Part shown: in pieces, positions 57,457 through 64,000 of the stretch | Layout: each line of letters starts with the position of its first letter | Numbering within the stretch: position 1 is the first letter of the stretch | Position numbers and translations under genes: made by a program | Origin: Mycobacteroides franklinii | Lineage (GTDB): Bacteria > Actinomycetota > Actinomycetes > Mycobacteriales > Mycobacteriaceae | DNA: 64,000 nt | Direction of reading: 5' to 3' | NCBI RefSeq assembly: GCF_002013895.1 | Contig: NZ_MAFQ01000008.1 | Location: 186,001-250,000 of the forward strand | Notes under the pieces: model-generated | The model's database searches: none | Seen by the model: only the letters and a program-made list of their open reading frames with translations | What the model was told of the DNA's origin: nothing

Positions 57457-57545
57457 GGAGGATTCGCCTAGTGGCCTATGGCGCTCGCCTGGAACGCGGG
57501 TTGGGTTAATAGCCCTCAGGGGTTCAAATCCCCTATCCTCCGCCA
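57457..57545 (+). tRNA. serU: tRNA-Ser (anticodon GGA), CCA encoded
   Basis: Acceptor stem GGAGGAT (57457-57463) pairs with ATCCTCC (57535-57541), then G discriminator and CCA. The anticodon arm is CTCGC-CTGGAAC-GCGGG with GGA at 57491-57493. A long variable arm (about 57501-57516) marks a class II serine tRNA. The T arm holds GGTTCAAATCC. It reads UCC/UCU codons. Confidence 0.96.
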
Positions 57546-57570
57546 CTGCAGGACCGCATCAAGGAGGGCA

Positions 57571-58296
57571 ATGGCTGCCGGACGCCGGACGGCGACCATC
57601 GTTCTGACCAGCAGCCATGCCGCTCTCTCCTTGATCGCGGGACTGCTTTTTTTCTTTTTCGCCCTGCCCCGCTGGCCTGAGCTGAACGGCTCAACCGGCC
57701 ACACCTTCGGTACGTGGATGCGCATCATCAGCGGCGCGCTGCTGGCGGCCGCGGGCGTACCGGCCCTCGCCGCCTGGCGGCAGACCCGTCGGCCCGAGTT
57801 CGCGACGCCACAACTGGCCCTCACGCTGCGTGCCGCCGCCTTCACCGGCAGCTTCCTGGCCGGTGCACTGGTGACCGGAACGGCGATCGCCGAGATCTGG
57901 CTGAACCTGGACCGGTTCGGCATCTGGGAGTTCGGGGTGTACGGCGCCGCCGCGGCGATCGGGATCCTGGCGTTCGCGGCCTATCACCTGGCCTTCGTGG
58001 CCGAGCGTCCCGCGCCGGAACGCACGCCCCGCCCGGCCAAGAAGAAGCCCGCCACACCCGACTCTGAGGACTCCGAGGACTCTGAGGACACTGAGGACGC
58101 TGAGGTCCCGGACACCAAGGACACTGAGGCCCCCGAGGACACCGACGCGGACGAGGCCGTCGCGGCCGAAGACGCCGAGAACACCGACCTCAAGGACGAA
58201 GAGACCCCGGACGCGGAGGGCAAGGACGAGGACACCGTGAAGAAAGTTCTCGAACCGGCCCGCGGCCTGCGCAACCGTCGCACCCGACGGTCCTAA
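57571..58296 (+). CDS. Four-helix membrane protein with acidic repeat tail
   Basis: 241 residues from ATG 57571, with a strong AAGGAGG just upstream. Four hydrophobic segments (about 10-30, 45-66, 84-106, 115-137). The cytoplasmic tail begins with a Lys/Pro hinge (PRPAKKKPATP) and continues with repeated S-E-D and T-E-D units, ending in a basic patch (RGLRNRRTRRS). Such acidic-basic tails resemble polyampholyte anchors. Function unknown. It starts 26 bases after the tRNA. The stop overlaps the convergent lipoprotein stop. Confidence 0.75.
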   Translation: MAAGRRTATIVLTSSHAALSLIAGLLFFFFALPRWPELNGSTGHTFGTWMRIISGALLAAAGVPALAAWRQTRRPEFATPQLALTLRAAAFTGSFLAGALVTGTAIAEIWLNLDRFGIWEFGVYGAAAAIGILAFAAYHLAFVAERPAPERTPRPAKKKPATPDSEDSEDSEDTEDAEVPDTKDTEAPEDTDADEAVAAEDAENTDLKDEETPDAEGKDEDTVKKVLEPARGLRNRRTRRS

Positions 58297-58799
58297 CTCG
58301 CGTCCTTACCTCGCGCCGACAGGACGAGAACCGAACCGTCATTGGGTGCGAACGCCTTGACCTCCCAGCCACCCTTGTCGGTCTTGGTGGACAACATCCG
58401 GTCAAGCTCATCGCTGCGCTCGAACTGCGCGGTGGACGGCACCCCGGCATCGAGGGTCTTCCACAGGCGTGGCCTGGATGCGAGCACCATGCTCGAACGG
58501 AAGGGCGCCACGTACGCGGCCAGCTGCTGCGGCGGCATCTCGATGATCGCGTCCACCCAATACGTGGTGTCGGGGCCGGGCAGGGGCTCGTCACTGAAGA
58601 AGCCCTGCACCCACTCACCGGTAACCGGCTTGGGCAGCTTGGGGAAACGCTGCTCCAGCGGGTCCGAGTCGTAGCGAACCGGCGACGCGCCGGTCTGTTG
58701 CGGTGTGTAGGACATCTGGGTGGACCCAGCCTTATCCCATAACGAACAACCACTCACCGTGAACAGCGCGACGGCGCAGGCCGCCGCCCAATGTCTCAT
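58293..58799 (-). CDS. Lipoprotein of unknown function
   Basis: 168 residues from ATG 58799, coupled to the GT87 stop (TAATG). The signal peptide ends in lipobox VSGC (about 18). The mature domain contains DPLEQRFPKLPKPVTGEWVQ, TTYWVDAIIEMPPQQLAAYV and an ending FAPNDGSVLVLSARGKDAS. It is the last gene of the polD-GT87-lipoprotein operon, so it may assist an envelope glycosylation step. No enzymatic motif. Confidence 0.72.
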   Translation of the reverse strand: MRHWAAACAVALFTVSGCSLWDKAGSTQMSYTPQQTGASPVRYDSDPLEQRFPKLPKPVTGEWVQGFFSDEPLPGPDTTYWVDAIIEMPPQQLAAYVAPFRSSMVLASRPRLWKTLDAGVPSTAQFERSDELDRMLSTKTDKGGWEVKAFAPNDGSVLVLSARGKDAS

Positions 58800-60055
58800 T
58801 ACTGCACGGTACCGGCCCGTAAGCGTTTGGTAGCGAGTACCCAAATCGCCACCGCAAGAAACAGCAACGGATAGAGCGCCGTGTCGAAGACTCTTTCCGC
58901 GCGCGACATGTGCGCGATGACCGCGTCCCAGCCGGTGATGTAGGACTCGAAATCAGGATTCAGCCGCATCGCGCGCACATAGAGTCCCAGATACCACCAC
59001 ATGGACACGAGCAGCGCGATCACGGCGGACGCCGCGGCCCACTGCCACCGGGCCCTGCCCTTCGTCGTCAGAATGTGGTTGACCAACAACACCATCAGCG
59101 GAACCGTCCACACCCAATGGTGAGTCCACGCCAACGGCGAGACCACGCAGCCGACCATCCCAACGACGATGACCGCGAGCAGCTCGTGGCCCGCCGAATG
59201 CGCGCGCCACGCGGCCGCCATTCCCCACAGGGCGGCGCAGCCGGCGAGTAGAACCCACAACCAGGTCGGCATCTGCTGCGGCGTGTAGATATTCGCCAGG
59301 ACGCCGCCTATCGACGAGTTGGCCGGATGGTCCAGCGAGCCGATATGGCCCGTCGTCCGCACCGCACCCAACCAATAGTCGGACGAATCAGAGGGCAGCA
59401 CAATCCATCCCAGTAGCACGGTGCCCATGGCCGTCACCATCGCCGCTGACGCGGCGCGCCATTGTCGAGTGATCAGCAGGTACGGAACGAAGATGACGGC
59501 CGTCAGTTTGACACCCGCGGCGACACCCACCGACCAGCCGCGCCACCGGGCCCCTTCGGGTCGGGTGAGATCCCAGATGATGGGTGCGGCCAGTACGAGA
59601 TTCACCTGCCCCTGCCACAGGGTGCCGTGGATCGGCTGAATATCCCAGGCCACCAAGTTCATTCCCGCGCACGCGACAGCCAGGGGCGCATTCGCGGAGT
59701 ATCCGAGCACCCGCCAGCAGCGCCAGATGATGGCGAACAGGGCCACCAGATTTATCAAGAACCAGATGACCTTCGCAGCTCCCAACGACACAAAACCCAA
59801 TGGCGCGAAGATCATTGCCGCGAACGGGGTATAGGTGAACCATCCTGCATCCGGTATCTCGTTGGCGTACAACGGTTCACCGTGCAGAACCCGCAGACCT
59901 CCGAACCGGTAGGTCATCAGATCGCCACCGTTGGTGAACAACCCGAAGCTGTTCGGGGCGTTCAGCGGTATCAGCCAATGCTGCAGCAGCACGGCCACAA
60001 GTCCGGCCGCCAACCACACACCAGCCGCCCGCCACGACATACTGCGGACTGTCAC
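58799..60055 (-). CDS. GT87 family glycosyltransferase (GT-C mannosyltransferase)
   Basis: 418 residues with about ten membrane helices. The GT-C acidic motif is near the N-terminus (GLFTNGGDLMTYRFGGLRVL), followed by WFTYTPFAAMIFAPLGFVSL and IQPIHGTLWQGQVNLVLAAP, typical of polyprenol-phosphate-mannose-using GT87/PimE-type enzymes. It should add mannose or arabinose to PIM/LAM-type lipids or glycoproteins on the outer face. Start GTG 60055 shares one base with the polD stop (TAGTG). Confidence 0.88.
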   Translation of the reverse strand: MTVRSMSWRAAGVWLAAGLVAVLLQHWLIPLNAPNSFGLFTNGGDLMTYRFGGLRVLHGEPLYANEIPDAGWFTYTPFAAMIFAPLGFVSLGAAKVIWFLINLVALFAIIWRCWRVLGYSANAPLAVACAGMNLVAWDIQPIHGTLWQGQVNLVLAAPIIWDLTRPEGARWRGWSVGVAAGVKLTAVIFVPYLLITRQWRAASAAMVTAMGTVLLGWIVLPSDSSDYWLGAVRTTGHIGSLDHPANSSIGGVLANIYTPQQMPTWLWVLLAGCAALWGMAAAWRAHSAGHELLAVIVVGMVGCVVSPLAWTHHWVWTVPLMVLLVNHILTTKGRARWQWAAASAVIALLVSMWWYLGLYVRAMRLNPDFESYITGWDAVIAHMSRAERVFDTALYPLLFLAVAIWVLATKRLRAGTVQ

Positions 60056-61092
60056 TACTGCTTCCTATCGGTATCCCGGGACGGCTGAACGCGTTTCGGT
60101 TCTCCCGGCATCTTCGGGTAGTTCGGCGGATACGGCATATCCCCCAATCCGTCCGCCTCGTCCCGTTCTACCATCTCAAGCAGCGGCTCGATCGACTGCG
60201 GTGCATCATCCATCTCCGCCATGGGGTCCGGTCGTTTCCGCAGCAGATCGGGCACGGTAGCGATGGTGAAATCATCGGGTTCGGCGTCCACCAGTTCTTC
60301 CCACGTCAACGGCGTGGATACGGTGGCGATGGGCGTGCGCCGCACCGAGTACGCCGATGCCATGGTGCGATCACGCGCGTTTTGGTTGAAGTCGATGAAG
60401 ATGCGCTCCCCGCGTTCTTCCTTCCACCACGAGGTGGTCACCTGCTTGGGCGCGCGACGTTCCACCTCGCGCGCCAGCGCGATCCCGGCCCGGCGCACCT
60501 CGATGAAGTCCCAACGGGCCTCGATACGTAGGTAGACGTGGATGCCGCGACCGCCGGATGTTTTCGGGTAGGCGACAAACCCCAGCTCGTCCAGTAGCGG
60601 GCGCAACACCTCGAGCGCAACCGACTTGGCTTCGTCGAAACCGGTTCCCGGCTGCGGGTCCAAATCAATGCGCAGCTCGTCGGGATGATCCAGATCGGGG
60701 AAACGAACCTGCCAGGGGTGCAGCGTCACCGTGCCCATCTGCGCTGCCCATACGATCGCGGCGGGCTTGGTCACCCGCAGCACCTCCGCGGTGCGACCAG
60801 AGGGAAAGGTGACCTCACAGCTGTCCAGGTACTCCGGATAGTGCTTCGGCAGCCGTTTTTGGTAGATCTCTTCGCCGTCGATGCCGTCGGGGAAACGCTG
60901 CAGATGTGTGGGGCGGTCGCGCACCGCGTTCATCATCGGACCGACAGCCACTGTGCGGTAGTACTCGGCGAGGTGGCGTTTGGTGCCACCCTCGGCTCCC
61001 AACTGGGGGAAGTACACCTTGTCAGGGTTGCTCAGCCGGACGGCGATGCCGTCGACATCCAGTTCCTCGGCGGGCGTGGGCATTACCGTCAT
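60055..61092 (-). CDS. polD1: LigD-type primase/polymerase (PolD)
   Basis: 345 residues from ATG 61092; adjacent in-frame ATG 61095 and 61083 are alternatives. Stand-alone archaeo-eukaryotic primase-like polymerase domain: EIYQKRLPKHYPEYLDSCEV, LRIDLDPQPGTGFDEAKSVA (metal Asp pair), YPKTSGGRGIHVYLRI and ERIFIDFNQNARDRTMASAY. Matches Rv3730c/PolD1 of mycobacteria, used in gap filling and DNA repair. Divergent from ligC with no promoter gap. Confidence 0.9.
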   Translation of the reverse strand: MTVMPTPAEELDVDGIAVRLSNPDKVYFPQLGAEGGTKRHLAEYYRTVAVGPMMNAVRDRPTHLQRFPDGIDGEEIYQKRLPKHYPEYLDSCEVTFPSGRTAEVLRVTKPAAIVWAAQMGTVTLHPWQVRFPDLDHPDELRIDLDPQPGTGFDEAKSVALEVLRPLLDELGFVAYPKTSGGRGIHVYLRIEARWDFIEVRRAGIALAREVERRAPKQVTTSWWKEERGERIFIDFNQNARDRTMASAYSVRRTPIATVSTPLTWEELVDAEPDDFTIATVPDLLRKRPDPMAEMDDAPQSIEPLLEMVERDEADGLGDMPYPPNYPKMPGEPKRVQPSRDTDRKQ

Positions 61093-61101
61093 CATATGGG
61101 A

Positions 61102-62166
61102 ATGGACCTGCCCGTCATGCCTCCTATCGCGCCAATGCTCGCAAAACCTGTCGCAAAAATCCCGGCCGACGCCTCCTATGAGCCCAAGTGGGATGGGTTC
61201 AGGTCGATCGTGTTTCGTGACGGCGACGAGGTAGAGCTGGGCAGTCGCAACGAGAAGCCCCTGACCCGGTACTTCCCCGAGTTGGTGGCGGCAATTCTTG
61301 CCGAGCTGCCCCAGCGATGCGTCGTCGACGGCGAGATCGTGATCGCCACCGATGCGGGGCTGGATTTCGAGGCGCTGCAACAGCGGATTCACCCGGCAGA
61401 TTCGCGGGTGCGGCTGCTCGCCGAGCAGACACCCGCCTCCTTCATCGCATTCGACCTGCTGGCGCTGGGTAACGAGGATTACACGGCCCGGCCGTTCAGC
61501 GAGCGGCGTGCCGCGCTGACCGAGGCACTGTCCGGTGCCGGGAACTCCATTCACCTCACCCCCGCGACCACCGACCAGACCCTGGCGCAGCACTGGTTCG
61601 AGAAGTTCGAGGGGGCCGGTACCGATGGGCTCATCGCGAAACCGTTGGCGATCCCCTATCAACCCGACAAGCGCGTGATGTTCAAGATCAAGCCCGAACG
61701 GACCGCCGATTGCGTTGTCGCGGGGTACCGGTTACACAAATCGGGCGACGACACCATCGGGTCGCTGCTGCTGGGCCTGTATCAGGACGACGGCGTGTTG
61801 GCATCGGTCGGCGTAATCGGCGCTTTCCCCATGGCCGAACGCAAGCGCCTCTTCCAGGAACTGCAACCACTGGTCACCTCCCTCGACGGGCACCCGTGGA
61901 ACTGGGCCGCGCACGAGGCGGGCGAACGCACACCGCAGAAGAACGCGGGCTCTCGGTGGAATGCCGGCAAGGACCTGTCCTTCGTCGCGCTGCGCCCCGA
62001 GCGGGTGGTGGAGGTGCGCTACGACCACATGGAGGGCGTGCGGTTCCGGCACACCGCCCAATTCAACCGCTGGCGCCCGGATCGCGATCCGCATTCCTGC
62101 ACCTACGAGCAGCTCGAACGACCAATCGCGTTCAGTCTCAACGATATTGTGCCGGGCTTGGTGTGA
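61102..62166 (+). CDS. ligC: ATP-dependent DNA ligase C
   Basis: 354 residues from ATG 61102 (MDLPVMPPIAPMLAKPVAKI); ATG 61096 is an alternative. Nucleotidyl-transferase motifs: YEPKWDGFRSIVF (motif I, AMP-Lys), ELGSRNEK (Ia), CVVDGEIVI (III), FIAFDLLALG (IIIa), DGLIAKPLAI (IV) and RVMFKIKPER (V). An OB-fold follows. It seals nicks in accessory repair with PolD1. GluQ follows with overlapping or close start. Confidence 0.93.
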   Translation: MDLPVMPPIAPMLAKPVAKIPADASYEPKWDGFRSIVFRDGDEVELGSRNEKPLTRYFPELVAAILAELPQRCVVDGEIVIATDAGLDFEALQQRIHPADSRVRLLAEQTPASFIAFDLLALGNEDYTARPFSERRAALTEALSGAGNSIHLTPATTDQTLAQHWFEKFEGAGTDGLIAKPLAIPYQPDKRVMFKIKPERTADCVVAGYRLHKSGDDTIGSLLLGLYQDDGVLASVGVIGAFPMAERKRLFQELQPLVTSLDGHPWNWAAHEAGERTPQKNAGSRWNAGKDLSFVALRPERVVEVRYDHMEGVRFRHTAQFNRWRPDRDPHSCTYEQLERPIAFSLNDIVPGLV

Positions 62167-62192
62167 CGGATGAGCGCTTGCGCGAAGACCAT

Positions 62193-63059
62193 ATGACGGG
62201 TGCGGGGCGGTTCGCACCGAGCCCCTCGGGCGACCTGCACATAGGAAATCTACGGACGGCATTGTTGGCATGGCTGTTCGCGCAGTCGAGCGGGCGCCGG
62301 TTCCTGATGCGAGTGGAGGACCTCGATACCCGGACCAACTCCGCGGTGGCGCAGCGCCAGCTGGCCGACCTCGCCGCGATCGGTGTGCGGTGGGAGCTGC
62401 CCGTGATGTGGCAGTCCGATCGGACCACCGCCTACGGAGAGGTGATCACCTCGCTAGACTCTCGCGACCTACTGTACGAATGTTATTGCAGCAGAAAAGA
62501 CATCGCCCAAGCCCCGACGGCACCACACTCACCGCCGGGCGCGTATCCGGGCACCTGCCGCGAGCTGCCGGAATCCGAACGAAAGCAACGGCGCGCCGCG
62601 CGCCCGCCCGCACTACGACTGCGCACAGAAAACTCGTCATTCACCGTGCACGACCTGCTACACGGTGAATACACCGGCCTCGTCGATGATTTCGTGGTGC
62701 GCCGCGGTGACGGTGTGACCGCCTACAACGTCGCGGTGGTGATCGACGACCAGGAGCAGGGCGTCGATCAGGTGGTGCGTGGCGACGACCTGTTGGCCTC
62801 CGCGCCGCGGCAGGCCTATCTGGCCGCGCTGCTGGGCTATCCGGTGCCGACATACGCCCATGTCCCATTGGTTCTCAATACCGCGGGGGCACGGTTGGCC
62901 AAACGCGATGGCGCGGTGACCCTCGCCGATCTCGGTGCGGATCGGGCGTTCGCGTTGATCTGTGATTCGCTCGGGTACCGGGCCGCCGACGCCGCCGATC
63001 TGCTGAGCCAGTTCGATTCCGGGCGCATCCCGCGTGAGCCCTGGATATACCCGGGCTGA
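62193..63059 (+). CDS. gluQ: Glutamyl-Q tRNA(Asp) synthetase
   Basis: 288 residues from ATG 62193 (MTGAGRFAPSPSGDLHIGNL); GTG 62163, overlapping the ligC stop as GTGA, is the alternative. It lacks the anticodon-binding domain of GltX. HIGH-type motif SGDLHIGN, zinc-type cysteines (YECYCSRKD; YPGTCREL) and KMSKS counterpart RLAKRDGAVTL. It attaches glutamate to queuosine in tRNA(Asp). Mycobacterial queuosine supply is uncertain, so the true role in this host is open. Confidence 0.9.
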   Translation: MTGAGRFAPSPSGDLHIGNLRTALLAWLFAQSSGRRFLMRVEDLDTRTNSAVAQRQLADLAAIGVRWELPVMWQSDRTTAYGEVITSLDSRDLLYECYCSRKDIAQAPTAPHSPPGAYPGTCRELPESERKQRRAARPPALRLRTENSSFTVHDLLHGEYTGLVDDFVVRRGDGVTAYNVAVVIDDQEQGVDQVVRGDDLLASAPRQAYLAALLGYPVPTYAHVPLVLNTAGARLAKRDGAVTLADLGADRAFALICDSLGYRAADAADLLSQFDSGRIPREPWIYPG

Positions 63060-63103
63060 TTCGAAGCGACCTGAAGGCGGCCGAATCGTGTTAGCCTCCC
63101 GCG

Positions 63104-64000
63104 GTGCTTCGTGCCGTCATGCTTGCGCTTCTCGCACTGGTGGCGGTAGCCGGTTGCGCGGCCCCGGCACAGGAACCGTTACGCGTCGGCACCGAGGGCG
63201 TGTACGCGCCGTTCAGCTTTCACGACGGGCGCACCGGGGAGTTGACGGGCTACGACGTGGATGTGGCTCGCGCCGTCGGTGAGAAACTGGGCCGCCCGGT
63301 GGAGTTCGTGGAGATCCCCTGGGACGCGATCTTCGCCGGATTGGACGCCGAACGGTTCGACATCGTCGCAAACCAAGTCACGATCACCCCGGCACGCAAA
63401 GCCAAGTACGACCTGTCCACGCCCTACGCCATCGGCGAGGGCGTGATCGTCACCCGCGCCAACGACGACACCATTCACGGCCTGGCCGATGTCCGAGGCA
63501 AGGTGGCCGCCGAGAACGCGACGAGCAACTGGTCGCAGATCGCCCGCGACGCCGGCGCCCGGGTGGAGACGGTCGAGGGCTTCACCCAGTCCATCACCCT
63601 GCTGAGCCAGGGCAGGGTCGACGTCGTCATCAACGACAGCATCGCCGTCTACGCCTACCTAGCCAGCACCGGCGATCCGGCCGTGAAGATCGCCGGGACC
63701 ACCGGACAGCGCAGTGAGCAGGGGTTCGCGGCCCGGAAGAACAGCGGCCTACTACCCGACCTCGACAGGGCGCTGGATCAGCTGGCGGCCGACGGCACAT
63801 TGACCCGCATCTCCCAGAAATACCTGAAGGCCGATGCCAGCGGAACAACCAAAACCGAAGCAGGCCAGAACGATTCCAGTGAGGTCAGATCCAACACTCA
63901 GTTGGTACTGGACAATCTGTGGCCGATGGCACGCGCCATGGTCACCGTCACCCTGCCGCTGACCGCCATCAGTTTCGTGATCGGACTGGTGATCGCCCTC
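63104..64000 (+). CDS. Amino-acid ABC transporter substrate-binding/permease fusion, N-terminal part (runs off right edge)
   Basis: 299 codons are open from GTG 63104 to the end; ATG 63119 is an equally good start. Lipoprotein signal MLALLALVAVAGC, then an SBP family 3 domain: VGTEGVYAPFSFHDGRTGEL, TGYDVDVARAVGEKLGRPVE, and QVTITPARKAKYDLSTPY. After about residue 250 a linker leads into a hydrophobic permease start (MARAMVTVTLPLTAISFVIG). SBP-permease fusions import polar amino acids such as Glu/Gln. The ATPase should lie to the right. Confidence 0.88.
   Translation, partial: MLRAVMLALLALVAVAGCAAPAQEPLRVGTEGVYAPFSFHDGRTGELTGYDVDVARAVGEKLGRPVEFVEIPWDAIFAGLDAERFDIVANQVTITPARKAKYDLSTPYAIGEGVIVTRANDDTIHGLADVRGKVAAENATSNWSQIARDAGARVETVEGFTQSITLLSQGRVDVVINDSIAVYAYLASTGDPAVKIAGTTGQRSEQGFAARKNSGLLPDLDRALDQLAADGTLTRISQKYLKADASGTTKTEAGQNDSSEVRSNTQLVLDNLWPMARAMVTVTLPLTAISFVIGLVIAL

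Overview
The window looks like chromosomal DNA of a rapidly growing mycobacterium, most likely a Mycobacteroides (M. chelonae-abscessus type). The evidence is high GC, mycobacterial lipoproteins, 13E12-type HNH genes, a tuberculostearate gene pair, and a backbone whose order (asd-ask-leuA, dnaQ-like exonuclease, murT-gatD-recR-ebfC-amidase, FAD oxidase-methyltransferase, dnaX, aspC, polD-ligC) I recognise from the Rv3707c-Rv3731 region of M. tuberculosis. The species assignment is inference.

Layout. 1-7417: partial TPR-like gene, secreted DUF4185-like protein, Asp-rich membrane protein, asd-lysC, a nitroreductase, a broken TetR remnant and two paralogous lipoproteins. 7473-9482: a leucine leader peptide with a long hairpin, leuA and a strong terminator. 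9494-12010: zinc-sparing ribosomal protein genes (rpmE2; rpmB2-rpmG2-rpsN2-rpsR2) and a CobW/Mrf-like gene around a divergent promoter with two Zur-like boxes. 12027-17773: serine hydrolase, exonuclease, split ACAD10/11-like kinase-dehydrogenase pair, MarR and a PadR-like regulator. 17886-22204: cell-wall and recombination genes. 22254-30031: enoyl-CoA hydratase, flavin monooxygenase, then a TetR-kinase-enolase-like operon running into the 10-methylstearate pair. 30028-36331: dnaX, twin lipoproteins, aspartate aminotransferase, SRP RNA and a 13E12 HNH gene.

36387-53596 is the unusual part and reads as a biosynthetic gene cluster. One operon makes an aromatic amine from chorismate: type II DAHP synthase, PhzE, PhzD and an SDR that should give 3-hydroxyanthranilate, with an amidohydrolase and a carboxylesterase. 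No phzF, phzA/B or phzG is present, so it is not a phenazine cluster. The second operon carries a CreE-like flavoenzyme and a CreD-like lyase (aspartate to nitrosuccinate to nitrite in cremeomycin-type pathways), a CreM-like AMP-forming ligase, an aromatic flavin hydroxylase and an SRPBCC protein. Together they predict diazotisation of an ortho-aminophenol, a cryptic diazo or N-N compound. Two regulators sit between the halves: a PucR/GAF activator and an IS701-like transposase protein whose catalytic acids are replaced. A shared TCCGTCAAGT motif lies upstream of both operons.

53721-64000: quinone oxidoreductase, membrane-anchored esterase, MFS exporter, tRNA-Ser(GGA), acidic-tail membrane protein, lipoprotein and GT87 glycosyltransferase in an operon with polD, divergent ligC, gluQ and a partial amino-acid ABC transporter. 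No intergenic gap exceeds 300 bases; the longest (16918-17212 and 43486-43774) hold operator-like sites. No CRISPR array, prophage or intact insertion sequence was seen.
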